Shown here: piece by piece, positions 1 through 8,157 of the stretch
How positions within the stretch are numbered: the first letter of the stretch is position 1
Layout of the letters: the number at the start of each line of letters is the position of its first letter
Assembly: GCA_002299585.1 (NCBI GenBank)
Contig: DBOE01000028.1
Location: 1 to 22,872, forward strand
From: Hydrogenovibrio sp. UBA654
GTDB lineage: Bacteria; Pseudomonadota; Gammaproteobacteria; Thiomicrospirales; Thiomicrospiraceae
Reading direction: 5' to 3'
Length of the DNA stretch: 22,872 nucleotides
Position numbers and translations under genes: made by a program
The notes under the pieces: model-generated
The model's input: only the letters and a program-made list of their open reading frames with translations
Told to the model about the DNA's origin: nothing
Databases searched by the model: none

Positions 1-2
1 TA

Positions 3-3000
3 ATGGTTCGTAGTTTATATAAATTAGTTATTTTTTTAACTATGGTTTTTTTATTGTATTTATTACTAGTTAAATCAGTGATAATTTGGGTTCAACAATC
101 ACCAAATCATTTTTTTAATTTTGTAGAAGATGCGACTAGTTCGGTAATTAAAGTTGATTATGTAGAGGTTGAACAATCATGGTTATCAATTGCGGTAAAA
201 ATTAAATCATTCGATTTAGAAAATAATAACCTTAAAATAAATATTAAAAAATTAGCTTTTGATTTTAATCTTTTATCTCTTTGGTTGCCAAAAATTAAAT
301 ATGGTAAGCAGATAAATATTTTAGGTGTAAATTTGGAGCTAAAAGATAGCCTTTTCATTGGCAGTAAACAAGAGTTTGATGAATATGATTTAATCAATAA
401 ACACCTTAAAAAAAATTGGCACCTTATAACCTTAACAAACTTTAATATTAAAGCTAATTTTGAACAAAAAATTAATTTAAACATAAAAACATTTAAGTCT
501 TTCTATGATAAAAAATGGGCTTTTTCTGGCTTATCTGAGCTTATTATTAATGATGGAGAAAAAAGTGAGTTGCAGTACAAAGGTAGCTTCTCCTCTAATG
601 TGTTTAGTGCTATTGAAGATGGCAAAGCATCTTTTTCAATTGTCAAACCAATAAACTTAAATAGTTTATATGTATTTTTACCAAAAAAAATGAGCAAAAA
701 ATTACCCAAAGGAGACCTTGTTGGTAATATTGATTTTAAAGTTACTGATGGTCATTTATCCGCTTTTAGAATTGATACTAATTCACAAGATCTAATTTGG
801 GATAAACATAATAAATCATTAAAGCATAAAAGCTTACCTAAAAATATTGGTTTTAGTTTAAAGCTAATTCCACAAAGTGTAACAAACATCTGGTTATTTG
901 AAATCGAAAAAATAAGCTTAAATAGCTCCTTAGTTGAGACTATCTCGCCAATTTTTTTATTATATGAAAATGACCAAAAAATAAATATTTCAGCGGAAAG
1001 GTTTGACATAGTTTCCATAAAACCTGTATTTGATACTATGGTAAAAAGATTTGATTATGTTGGTTTTGGTAAAAATATAAAAAAATTAACCTTAAAAAAC
1101 TTTAGAGGGACTTTTAATTTACAAGAAGCAAATTTAGAAGACCTTTCTTTTCAAGTGCCAAGTTTTAATCTTCCACAGAATGAGAAACTTCCAGGGATTA
1201 AATTTAAGGACTTTTTCTTTAATAAAAAAGGCTCGGCAATTACGGTTACAGTAGAACAAGGCATTAGTTTATATCTTGATTATATTAGCCCCAAACCAAT
1301 AAAATTTATTTCAGCAGACCCTTATAAATTTACCAGAAACTATGTAAAAAATAATTGGCAAATGGAAAAAACATCTTTGTTAGTAGATAAAATGCCGCTT
1401 ACTTTAGAAGCGAAAGGAAATTTTATTGGATATTTAGATTTAAAGTTAGATGTACAGCCTAAGAATATTGCCAAAGTAAAAAAATATTTACCCTATTCTT
1501 TTATGTCAAAAGGTTTTGAAATTTGGTTAAAAGGAGCTTTAGTTAGTGGTAACAATATAAAAGGTTCTTTACATTTAAAAGGTGATATGAATAACTTCCC
1601 CTTTCAAAATTCTAGTGGAATATTTTATGCAGAAGCAACTGCTGATAATGTGGAATTAAAGTTTCAACCAGACTGGCCTGCTATAAAAGCACCGTCTGCC
1701 AAATTAGTTTTTTCCCCATTTAATCTATCTATAACTACCCCTAAAGCAAGGTTAAAAAGAGCTAATGTGAGTAATATTGTGGTTAATGTATTTAATTTAG
1801 ATAGCTCAAATATAGCTATAGATATTTCAGGTAAGGTGACTTCATCTGCTGCTAATGGGATTGAGTTTTTAAAAGCAACTCCTTTGTTAAAGCAAATAGA
1901 GATGGATGAATTTATTAAAAATGAGTTGGCTTTATCGGGTAATTTACGGGTAGATTTAAATAAAATTTGGATTCCTGTATATGGGTTTGATGATCGTTCA
2001 GAAGAGGTTAAAGGTGAGGTATTTTTTAAAAAAGTTAACCTTACTTTATTTAAAAAATTAAAGATAAACAATTTAGCTGGTAGGATTAAGTTTACGGAAA
2101 AATCTGTAAAATCAGTTAAAAAAATAACTGGTAAATTTCAGCAAGCAAAAGCCGTTTATGAACTAGATACCATAAACGAAGTCATTCATATTAAAGGTGC
2201 AGGAATTGCTGAAATAGACAATACATATTTATCCGGAAAACATGCCTGGCAAGCAAAGATTTTGATACCTTTAGAAAAAAATAATCCTATAGATATTTCA
2301 GCTGAAGCTTCTTTTAAAGATTCAGTTAGTAAGCTTCCTGCACCTTTGGATAATTTACAAACTCTAAACTATCCAAAGCTACGGGTTAACTTAAAAATAG
2401 CTAGCAATGTTAACCTTTTAAATATAAAGCTATCGGATCAGTTTGTAACTAATATTAAGTTAGATAAAGATTTTAAACAAGTCCATGGTTTTGAGTTTAT
2501 TGGAGCAGAAAAAAATGTACAATCAACCAAAAAAAGTATTACCAATAATTATAAAGTTCACGGTAAAATTAAAAATATAGATCTTGATGGCTGGATAAAG
2601 TTAATGCCAGATTTAGATGGTGAAGAAAGTTTTTATGATGTTACAAAATGGCAACCATCAGAGTTGCAAGTGGAAACTTTAAAGGTTTTAGGGCAAAAAT
2701 TAAAAGCCATAAATTTAAATTTGTATCCAGTAAATATAAAAGATATAACAGATATTGTTTTTAGTGTAAATTCTGATGAAGTATCTTTGTTAGCAAGTTT
2801 TAATAATGATAAATATGTTGTTAGGCTTGATAAACTAAATTTAGATAAAATTGGAAATTTCCATACTAGTTCTTCTCGTAGGTGTGCCCCCCTTAAAATA
2901 ACTACTAAAATTCCACAGATAAAATTTATAGGTAAGAATATAGTTTTAGGTAAAAAAACAATTTCAACTTTAAATTTTGATATTAAAAATGATGGCAAAA

Positions 3001-3740
3001 AAATTATGGCTAATAATATATATATAGGGCTTGGTGAAGAAATAGGCAATATACAAGGGCAGTATATTTATCATAAAAATGACTTAATGAGCCTGCTTAA
3101 TGTAAATATTAAATCAAAGGACATAAAATATATACTTGCTTTTTTAGAAATAAAGAAAGGTTTAAATGGCAAAAAATTAAAAGTTTCTGCAAATATTAAA
3201 TGGCGAGGTTTTATTAATTGCTTTTCAAAGATAAAAATTGCAGGAGATTTAAAATTTCACTTAAAAAAAGGGGTGATAAAAAATGCTGAGCCTGGCATGG
3301 CAAGAATACTTGGTTTGCTAAGCCTTGATGCTTTAGCAAGAAGATTAAGCTTGGATGTCTCTGATATAACCAAAGCAGGTTTATCATTTGACTCGATTAA
3401 AGGTTATGGTAGATTTAATAAAGGAATCTTTGGTTTAGAAAAATTAAGACTTAAAGCTCCTGCAGCAGAGGCAAAAGTATTTGGTGAACTAAATTTAGTT
3501 CAAGAAGATATGGATTTAAATGCTGAGATAACACCAGCTATAGGTAACACTTTACCTATTATCGCCACTATTAGTGGTTTTGCAACTCCAATAGCGGGTT
3601 TGAGTGCATATTTATTATTAAAGGCAATACCTGGTATAAATAAAGACCTTATTACCTATAATTATAAAATTACAGGGTCTTTTGTTGACCCAAAAATTAA
3701 AAATAAAGGGGTTGGTCTAAATCTTTTAAAAACTGAATAG
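3..3740 (+). CDS. yhdP: YhdP-family AsmA-like envelope protein
   Basis: This gene encodes a 1245-residue protein of the YhdP (DUF3971/AsmA-like) family; E. coli YhdP is about 1266 residues. One N-terminal membrane anchor spans about residues 8-30, and the rest is long, repetitive, beta-rich sequence expected to lie in the periplasm. The C-terminal part has the family pattern (GMARILGLLSLDALARRLSLD near residue 1098, then a short amphipathic tail). In E. coli YhdP, TamB and YdbH are bridge-like proteins carrying phospholipid from inner to outer membrane; the same role here is inferred. The start lies two bases into the window (TAATG), so the ATG may overlap the stop of an unseen upstream gene. 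Residues 955-964 come from an oddly G+C-rich patch (see findings). The 3' end faces the next gene with a 4-bp gap. Confidence 0.9.
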   Translation: MVRSLYKLVIFLTMVFLLYLLLVKSVIIWVQQSPNHFFNFVEDATSSVIKVDYVEVEQSWLSIAVKIKSFDLENNNLKINIKKLAFDFNLLSLWLPKIKYGKQINILGVNLELKDSLFIGSKQEFDEYDLINKHLKKNWHLITLTNFNIKANFEQKINLNIKTFKSFYDKKWAFSGLSELIINDGEKSELQYKGSFSSNVFSAIEDGKASFSIVKPINLNSLYVFLPKKMSKKLPKGDLVGNIDFKVTDGHLSAFRIDTNSQDLIWDKHNKSLKHKSLPKNIGFSLKLIPQSVTNIWLFEIEKISLNSSLVETISPIFLLYENDQKINISAERFDIVSIKPVFDTMVKRFDYVGFGKNIKKLTLKNFRGTFNLQEANLEDLSFQVPSFNLPQNEKLPGIKFKDFFFNKKGSAITVTVEQGISLYLDYISPKPIKFISADPYKFTRNYVKNNWQMEKTSLLVDKMPLTLEAKGNFIGYLDLKLDVQPKNIAKVKKYLPYSFMSKGFEIWLKGALVSGNNIKGSLHLKGDMNNFPFQNSSGIFYAEATADNVELKFQPDWPAIKAPSAKLVFSPFNLSITTPKARLKRANVSNIVVNVFNLDSSNIAIDISGKVTSSAANGIEFLKATPLLKQIEMDEFIKNELALSGNLRVDLNKIWIPVYGFDDRSEEVKGEVFFKKVNLTLFKKLKINNLAGRIKFTEKSVKSVKKITGKFQQAKAVYELDTINEVIHIKGAGIAEIDNTYLSGKHAWQAKILIPLEKNNPIDISAEASFKDSVSKLPAPLDNLQTLNYPKLRVNLKIASNVNLLNIKLSDQFVTNIKLDKDFKQVHGFEFIGAEKNVQSTKKSITNNYKVHGKIKNIDLDGWIKLMPDLDGEESFYDVTKWQPSELQVETLKVLGQKLKAINLNLYPVNIKDITDIVFSVNSDEVSLLASFNNDKYVVRLDKLNLDKIGNFHTSSSRRCAPLKITTKIPQIKFIGKNIVLGKKTISTLNFDIKNDGKKIMANNIYIGLGEEIGNIQGQYIYHKNDLMSLLNVNIKSKDIKYILAFLEIKKGLNGKKLKVSANIKWRGFINCFSKIKIAGDLKFHLKKGVIKNAEPGMARILGLLSLDALARRLSLDVSDITKAGLSFDSIKGYGRFNKGIFGLEKLRLKAPAAEAKVFGELNLVQEDMDLNAEITPAIGNTLPIIATISGFATPIAGLSAYLLLKAIPGINKDLITYNYKITGSFVDPKIKNKGVGLNLLKTE
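2868..2893 (+). other. G+C-rich in-frame patch inside yhdP
   Basis: About 26 bases, including a run of six C, are more than half G+C inside a gene that is otherwise around a quarter G+C. They encode SSSRRCAPL, a Ser/Arg/Cys peptide unlike the Lys/Asn/Ile-rich surroundings. The frame is kept. This could be a small in-frame insertion or gene-specific drift; I see no second copy in the window and no internal inverted repeat. Confidence 0.35.
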
Positions 3741-3744
3741 ACAT

Positions 3745-4185
3745 TTATTGAGATGTTATAAGTTGGAAAGGGGCCTGGATAGTTTTGCCATTTTCTTGCT
3801 TAATTATTGCAGAAATTAACCAGATCATTTTAGAAGAAGTACAAAAAGCAAGCATTGTTTTGCCCTCATAGATGTTTGGAGCAGTTTTTTTTAATTTTAC
3901 TCTATTAAACCCCATATACATGCTAACTCCCGCAATATCTAGAAAAACTTCTTTAGCTTTAATGCCAGTTAGATTTATTTTAACATCTAGTTTCTTGGCA
4001 ATAGGTATTGGGTTGCTTGGCTTAAGACTAAGAGTTATTTGCTGTTGATTATGGTTGATAAAACATTGTTCTAGATGCAGGTTGCAGTCTTGGTTAGTTT
4101 GCCAAGTTTCTATGTCAGAAGAATCAGAACAGCCACTTAAAAAGATAGTTAAAAGAGCAATAAAAGAAATATAAATTTTAGGCAT
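3745..4185 (-). CDS. predicted outer-membrane lipoprotein, function unknown
   Basis: The product is 146 residues with a classic lipoprotein signal: a short basic start, a hydrophobic stretch, and the lipobox LSGC at residues 16-19. The residue after the lipidated Cys is Ser, which under the usual Lol rule suggests sorting to the outer membrane. The mature part has two close Cys (about 34 and 41) and another in the C-terminal third (MLAFCTSSKM), so disulfides are possible. I do not recognise a named domain. The gene begins 8 bases after the mutM stop on the same strand, so it is probably the last gene of a mutM transcript. No strong Shine-Dalgarno sequence is seen. It converges on yhdP with a 4-bp gap and no visible terminator. 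Confidence 0.75.
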   Translation of the reverse strand: MPKIYISFIALLTIFLSGCSDSSDIETWQTNQDCNLHLEQCFINHNQQQITLSLKPSNPIPIAKKLDVKINLTGIKAKEVFLDIAGVSMYMGFNRVKLKKTAPNIYEGKTMLAFCTSSKMIWLISAIIKQENGKTIQAPFQLITSQ

Positions 4186-4193
4186 TTAAGTCA

Positions 4194-5009
4194 CTACTGT
4201 TGGCAATCAGGGCAGTAAAAACTAGCTCTTTGTGCTTGAATTATTTTTATAATTTGTGTTCCACAGTTTGGACAAGGTTGATTTTTTTTATCATACACCG
4301 CTAATTGTTGTACAAAATATCCAGGGCTACCATCAGGAGATAAAAAATCTTTTAAGGTAGTTCCACCTTGTTCAATCGCTCTAGTTAGGATTTTTTTTAT
4401 ATTCTGGCAAAGTAGTTTTGTTTCTTGTTGGCTTATTTTATTGGCAGGTCTTATTGGCGAGATAGATGTTGCAAACAAGACTTCATTAGCGTAAATATTA
4501 CCTACGCCAACTACCGATTTATTCTCCATTAAAAGAGTTTTAATCGGTAGTTTTCTGCTTTGGCATTTTATAAACAAATAATCGGCATTAAAATCATCGG
4601 TTAAAGGTTCTGGAGCTAGGTTATTTAATAATTTATGTTCTGCAATCGGTTGATCAGTCCATAAAAAACAACCGAAGCGTCGTGGATCGTTGTATCTAAG
4701 CAAATAACCATTTTCTAAAACTAAATCGATATGGTCGTGTTTTTTAACTGCTGTGCCGTGCGCTAATATTCGTAAAACCCCAGACATACCGAGGTGGATT
4801 ATTATGTGCCCTTTTTCGGTTTGTAGTAATAAATATTTAGCTCTTCTAGTGATATTTTGGATAACTAAGCCAGCTAATACCTTAGTCAAATTAGTTTCAA
4901 CGGGCCATCTTAGGCTACTATTACGAATAATGAGTTGCTTGATGGTTTGTTTATTGGCTTTAGGGAAGATTCCTCTAAGCGTTGTTTCTACTTCAGGTAA
5001 TTCAGGCAT
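4194..5009 (-). CDS. mutM: formamidopyrimidine-DNA glycosylase
   Basis: This is the 8-oxoguanine/Fapy DNA glycosylase and AP lyase of base excision repair, 271 residues (E. coli 269). The N-terminus MPELPEVETT supplies the catalytic Pro2 and Glu3, and the family lysine lies in RRAKYLLL (about residue 57). The helix-two-turn-helix stretch includes VGNIYANE. The C-terminal zinc finger is complete, with Cys 246, 249, 266 and 269 in CxxC-x16-CxxC spacing and the DNA-contacting Arg before FYC. The gene follows the rpmB-rpmG terminator, as in the E. coli radC-rpmB-rpmG-mutM cluster. A TATAAT lies 7 nt before the ATG (5017-5022), with no Shine-Dalgarno between. Confidence 0.97.
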   Translation of the reverse strand: MPELPEVETTLRGIFPKANKQTIKQLIIRNSSLRWPVETNLTKVLAGLVIQNITRRAKYLLLQTEKGHIIIHLGMSGVLRILAHGTAVKKHDHIDLVLENGYLLRYNDPRRFGCFLWTDQPIAEHKLLNNLAPEPLTDDFNADYLFIKCQSRKLPIKTLLMENKSVVGVGNIYANEVLFATSISPIRPANKISQQETKLLCQNIKKILTRAIEQGGTTLKDFLSPDGSPGYFVQQLAVYDKKNQPCPNCGTQIIKIIQAQRASFYCPDCQQ

Positions 5010-5036
5010 GGAGATAATTATATTATTTTAGGCAAT

Positions 5037-5064
5037 AAAAAACCGACTAAAAAGTCGGTTTTTT
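5037..5064 (-). terminator. Rho-independent terminator after rpmG
   Basis: A 6-bp stem CCGACT/AGTCGG with an AAAA loop is flanked by six A on the left and six T on the right, so the A/T tracts can extend the stem. Read leftward it ends the rpmB-rpmG transcript about 25 nt after the rpmG stop. The symmetry means it could also work in the other direction. It separates the ribosomal protein pair from mutM. Confidence 0.88.
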
Positions 5065-5088
5065 CATTATGAACAAATAAGTTTAGTT

Positions 5089-5241
5089 TTATTTGATTTT
5101 AGCTTCTTTAAACATTACATGTTTACGCAGAACAGGGTCATATTTTTTAATTTCAAATTTAGCTGACATACTACGCTTATTTTTATCCGTAGTATAAAAA
5201 TAAGCACTTTCTGTAGATTGTAATTTAATTTTTTCGCGCAT
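5089..5241 (-). CDS. rpmG: 50S ribosomal protein L33
   Basis: The product is 50 residues, starting MREKIKLQSTES and ending HVMFKEAKIK, with the family core FYTTDKNKRS and KKYDPVLRKHV. It is the cysteine-free (zinc-independent) form of L33. It is slightly shorter than E. coli L33 (55 residues) because the N-terminal extension is missing. A Shine-Dalgarno (AAGGGAG) precedes the ATG by about 8 nt. The gene lies 11 bp after rpmB and is followed by a strong terminator, so it is co-transcribed with rpmB. Confidence 0.95.
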   Translation of the reverse strand: MREKIKLQSTESAYFYTTDKNKRSMSAKFEIKKYDPVLRKHVMFKEAKIK

Positions 5242-5252
5242 AATTAACTCCC

Positions 5253-5489
5253 TTAAACCTTTTCGCCACTAGCTCTTATAGCTGTAAGCACTGACTCAAT
5301 CCCATTTTTATCAATAACACGCATTCCAGCAACACTTAAGCGTAGTTTTATAAAACGGCTCTCGCTTTCAACCCAAAAACGATGATTTTGTAGGTTTGGC
5401 AAAAAACGACGACGAGTTCTTCGATGAGAGTGGGAAACATTATTACCGACTACAGGTTTTTTACCTGTTACTTGGCATACTTTTGACAT
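5253..5489 (-). CDS. rpmB: 50S ribosomal protein L28
   Basis: The product is 78 residues, the same length as E. coli L28, with the family start MSKVCQVTGKKPVVGNNVSH, the basic stretch HRRTRRRFLPNLQ, and the C-terminal GMRVIDKNGIE. It is a large-subunit ribosomal protein. The start is supported by a good Shine-Dalgarno, GAGAGGA, about 7 nt upstream. It is first in an rpmB-rpmG operon with its own sigma70-like promoter just upstream. Confidence 0.97.
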   Translation of the reverse strand: MSKVCQVTGKKPVVGNNVSHSHRRTRRRFLPNLQNHRFWVESESRFIKLRLSVAGMRVIDKNGIESVLTAIRASGEKV

Positions 5490-5569
5490 TTTGTTATTCC
5501 TCTCAAAATTAATTTAAAATACTTATAGACTAACAATATTTTTCATTAGCTATAAAAACAGGAACGCAG

Positions 5570-5598
5570 ATTATCCATAAAAAGAGCAGTTAATGCAA
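5570..5598 (-). promoter_or_regulatory. sigma70-like promoter for rpmB-rpmG
   Basis: On the minus strand, TTGCAT (5593-5598) and GATAAT (5570-5575) are separated by exactly 17 bp. The -10 matches consensus at five of six bases; the -35 keeps TTG. The promoter begins at the stop codon of the upstream DUF1461 gene, giving an inferred leader of about 75 nt before rpmB, which has a strong Shine-Dalgarno. Confidence 0.65.
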
Positions 5599-5599
5599 G

Positions 5600-6337
5600 T
5601 TAATTGAACATTTTTTGTAAAAAATTTAAACTTTTGGAAATCAAAGCATATATAACTATGGTTGTTAATAATAAAAACCAAGTTATAAAGCCAAATAAGT
5701 CAGGCGCTTTCATCATAGTGGACATTAGGGAATCTTGGTAATAAAAAAACCATTGGTGATTGCCAGGAAAAACCCAAGTATGTAATTTATAAAAAACCTT
5801 GGTTGCCCCAAAAATAAGAATGGGCAGGTAAAGCATAACCCCTCCAGTCATAATAGCGACAAAAACTTGTGAATTAGTATGCTCAAAAAGAGTTTTAAAT
5901 TTGTATATAGAAATTATTAACCAAATAAAAAAAGGGTAAAACAAAAAAACATCTAATCGGTAAATTAAGTTAGCTACATCTTGGAGGTGGATTATTTCTT
6001 CTTCTGTTAGCAGGTGATATTCTTTTACTCGTTGAGACTCTTTAGGTGTAACTTTATAAACTATTTCCTCTAGACCCTTGCCTTTATTTTGAATTGCCTC
6101 TACTATTTGATGAAAAATATCTAAGCGTTGTTCTTCGCTAGTTAGTTCAAAATATGATTTATTTCTATTTTGTTGAGCATATATATTGATATGCTCTTCG
6201 ATATTATTGTTTTTGTACCAGATTGCATAACCAAAGTCTATCTTAGCTAAAGTGTTCCAAGCAACTCCTAAAGAAAGCAATAGTGTTAACCAAATCCACA
6301 CAATAATAATAAAAGGGGGGAGATATTTATTAGCCAT
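5600..6337 (-). CDS. DUF1461-like integral membrane protein
   Basis: The product is 245 residues with predicted membrane segments near 7-29, 130-146, 158-178 and 215-234, and a charged loop (about 40-125) between the first two. Two features recall the DUF1461 (TIGR01906) family: HLQDVANLIYRL near residue 117 and a FYKLHTWVFPGNHQW stretch near 182-196, where the family has a conserved F-x-x-H-x-x-x-F-P-x-x-x-W pattern. Function is not known for the family. The ATG overlaps the stop of the radC remnant (TAATG), with AAAGGA upstream as a possible Shine-Dalgarno. The gene sits where E. coli has nothing between radC and rpmB. It is probably transcribed from the pcnB-pan operon. Confidence 0.7.
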   Translation of the reverse strand: MANKYLPPFIIIVWIWLTLLLSLGVAWNTLAKIDFGYAIWYKNNNIEEHINIYAQQNRNKSYFELTSEEQRLDIFHQIVEAIQNKGKGLEEIVYKVTPKESQRVKEYHLLTEEEIIHLQDVANLIYRLDVFLFYPFFIWLIISIYKFKTLFEHTNSQVFVAIMTGGVMLYLPILIFGATKVFYKLHTWVFPGNHQWFFYYQDSLMSTMMKAPDLFGFITWFLLLTTIVIYALISKSLNFLQKMFN

Positions 6338-6498
6338 TAAATTAATCCTTTTTCTCTAAATGAGCACCAGCGACCATGGTCACCAATAATAATATGGTCA
6401 AGACATCTAATATCGATCATTTTTAGTATTTTAGTTAAGAGTAAATCCCATAATATCAAATGCAAGCATTGTATTTTAGAGAAAATACTGATTATTTG
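6337..6498 (-). pseudogene. radC: radC remnant (C-terminal fragment with internal deletions)
   Basis: An open stretch of about 53 codons ends in a recognisable RadC C-terminus: IDIRCLDHIIIGD, then SFREKGLI and stop. RadC family proteins end in a very similar way (DIR-x-x-DH-x-x-x-G ... SF-x-E-x-G-L). Upstream in the same frame, CLHLIL and LLLTKILK look like flanks of the JAB/MPN-type active site. The HNHPSG motif expected between them is missing, and about four more residues are lost before IDIR. A TAG lies just upstream and no N-terminal two thirds remain before the panC stop. Synteny supports the call, because E. coli has radC-rpmB-rpmG-mutM. The stop overlaps the ATG of the next gene, so the remnant may still couple translation. 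It cannot be a working RadC. Confidence 0.8.
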
Positions 6499-6529
6499 CT
6501 ATGTAGGTATTTGGGATTCATAAATATCT

Positions 6530-7363
6530 TTATAAAATTAAGTTATCTAACAATCTTGTTTTACCTAACCTAGCGACAACTAATACAATTAACTTAGTTG
6601 TTTTTTTGTCTGCTGTAGCTAAGGTTTCTGCATCAAGTATTTTGTAATAATCGACCTTATCAAAACCTTTTTTTAACAATTCTTTAATCGCTATTTGTTC
6701 TAAAATAAGCAAACTATCTTGAGCAATGTTTTTTTTGCTATTGGTTAAAACCTTATATAGATAGGGAGCTATTTTGTTTTGTTCTGTGCTTAAATATTGA
6801 TTACGAGAACTAAGAGCAAGACCCTCCTTATCTCTGACTATATCGGCACAAACCATTTTTATAGATAAGTTTAAATCCTCAACCATTTGTTTTAATATCA
6901 GCCACTGCTGATAATCTTTTTGTCCAAATATAGCTAGATCTGGTTGGACTAATGCGAACAATCTATGTACTACTTGCACAACACCTGCAAAATGCCCAGG
7001 ACGATTTTTGCCCTCTAGCTTGTCATAGAGTTTAGAAGGGGCGGGGGGGAGTTTTGTGTTTTTAGGATACACCTCATTTTTTTGTGGAATAAAAAGTAAG
7101 TCAGTATTAATTTTGATTAATTTTTGTTTATCTGTTTCTAGCGTACGAGGATAACTAGCGAAATCTTCATTTTCTCCAAACTGTAAAGGATTAACAAAAA
7201 TGCTTACCACCACTTTATCTGTCAAGGTTTTAGCTTGTTTTACTAACTCTAAATGCCCTTTATGTAAATTGCCCATTGTTGGCACAAAGCCAATAGTTAG
7301 CCCTTGTTTTTTCCAAGCAGAAATAGTTTTTTGTAAGGAGCTTACAGAGTCACTACTTTGCAT
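6530..7363 (-). CDS. panC: pantothenate synthetase
   Basis: This ATP-dependent pantoate-beta-alanine ligase catalyses the last step of pantothenate synthesis in the cytoplasm. The product is 277 residues, close to E. coli PanC (283). Visible motifs are the HIGH-like signature FVPTMGNLHKGH (His34, His37), NPLQFGENEDF, FGQKDYQQW for pantoate and ATP binding, and the KMSKS-like LALSSRNQYLS. It starts 2 bp after the panB stop (TAGTAATG), which suggests translational coupling. A run of seven C on the coding strand (7043-7049) encodes two prolines of PPAPS. The radC remnant follows it. Confidence 0.96.
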   Translation of the reverse strand: MQSSDSVSSLQKTISAWKKQGLTIGFVPTMGNLHKGHLELVKQAKTLTDKVVVSIFVNPLQFGENEDFASYPRTLETDKQKLIKINTDLLFIPQKNEVYPKNTKLPPAPSKLYDKLEGKNRPGHFAGVVQVVHRLFALVQPDLAIFGQKDYQQWLILKQMVEDLNLSIKMVCADIVRDKEGLALSSRNQYLSTEQNKIAPYLYKVLTNSKKNIAQDSLLILEQIAIKELLKKGFDKVDYYKILDAETLATADKKTTKLIVLVVARLGKTRLLDNLIL

Positions 7364-7365
7364 TA

Positions 7366-8157
7366 CTAATCAATAAGATGCTGCTTAGCAGGGAACTTAC
7401 TCTCTCTAACTTCAGCAACATAATTTGTTAATGCTTTTTGAATAGACCCAGCTGTAGGATTAAGATAATTTTTAGCAAACTTAGGAGCTTTTTCAGTCAG
7501 ACCTAATACATCAGTTACCACTAATACTTGTCCGTCAGTATCCACGCCAGAACCTATACCTATAACTGGAATAGTCAATGTGGCAGTGATTCGTTTAGCT
7601 AATGCCGACGGAACACACTCTAAGACTAGCATATTTGCTCCTGCCTGCTCTATTTGCTGAGCTTCATTCAAAAGTTTCTTTGCTGAAAGCTCATCTCTAC
7701 CAGTTATCTTATAACCATGTTTAGCTACTTGTTGCGGTAACAAGCCTAAATGTGCACAAACTGGTACTCCTAAATCAGTAAGGGCAGTAATTGTCTTGAA
7801 GACTCCCCCCCCCCCCTCTAGTTTAACCATATCTGCTAAACCATCTTTCATTAATACCGCAGCTGATTTTAAAGCGGTCGCTAAGTCTGCATCCGCCATA
7901 AATGGCATATCTGCTATACACCAAGCATTAGTATTAGTTCTTTGTACCATTTGAGTATGGTAGAGCATGTGTTCAATAGTAACTGGTAAAGTAGTTTTAT
8001 GACCTTGCACTACCATAGCCAATGAATCACCAACCAAAATAATATCAACACCTGCTTGATTAACTAAGCTAGACATTCCTGCGTCATAAGCGGTTAAACA
8101 AACAATTTTTTCATTTTGTTGCTTCATTTTATTTAACTTGGCTAAGTTCATTTTCAT
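7366..8157 (-). CDS. panB: 3-methyl-2-oxobutanoate hydroxymethyltransferase
   Basis: This enzyme forms ketopantoate from 2-oxoisovalerate and methylene-tetrahydrofolate, the first committed step to pantothenate. The product is 263 residues (E. coli 264). Family motifs are present: LTAYDAGMSSL, ILVGDSLAMVVQGH with the metal-binding Asp, VKLEGG, CAHLGLLPQ, and MLVLECVP with the catalytic Glu. The ATG at 8157 overlaps the folK stop (ATGA); a second Met two codons in could also start. The KLEGG motif is followed by two extra glycines encoded by a run of 12 G, where E. coli has Glu-Trp. Length and frame are otherwise normal, so the gene looks intact. Confidence 0.96.
   Translation of the reverse strand: MKMNLAKLNKMKQQNEKIVCLTAYDAGMSSLVNQAGVDIILVGDSLAMVVQGHKTTLPVTIEHMLYHTQMVQRTNTNAWCIADMPFMADADLATALKSAAVLMKDGLADMVKLEGGGGVFKTITALTDLGVPVCAHLGLLPQQVAKHGYKITGRDELSAKKLLNEAQQIEQAGANMLVLECVPSALAKRITATLTIPVIGIGSGVDTDGQVLVVTDVLGLTEKAPKFAKNYLNPTAGSIQKALTNYVAEVRESKFPAKQHLID
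7805..7816 (-). repeat. 12-nt G homopolymer in panB coding strand
   Basis: Twelve C on the plus strand give twelve G in the panB coding strand, reading GA(G) GGG GGG GGG GG(A) for Glu-Gly-Gly-Gly-Gly. It is the longest of the G/C homopolymers in the window. A one-base slip would frameshift panB after about residue 119. Confidence 0.9.

Noticed and set aside
6471..6488. Hairpin GTATTTT-AGAG-AAAATAC as a terminator after panC
   Set aside because: The stem has one G-C pair and no T tract follows in the direction of transcription.
7805..7816. panB as a frameshifted pseudogene because of the homopolymer
   Set aside because: The frame is open through the tract, length matches the family, and motifs on both sides are intact.
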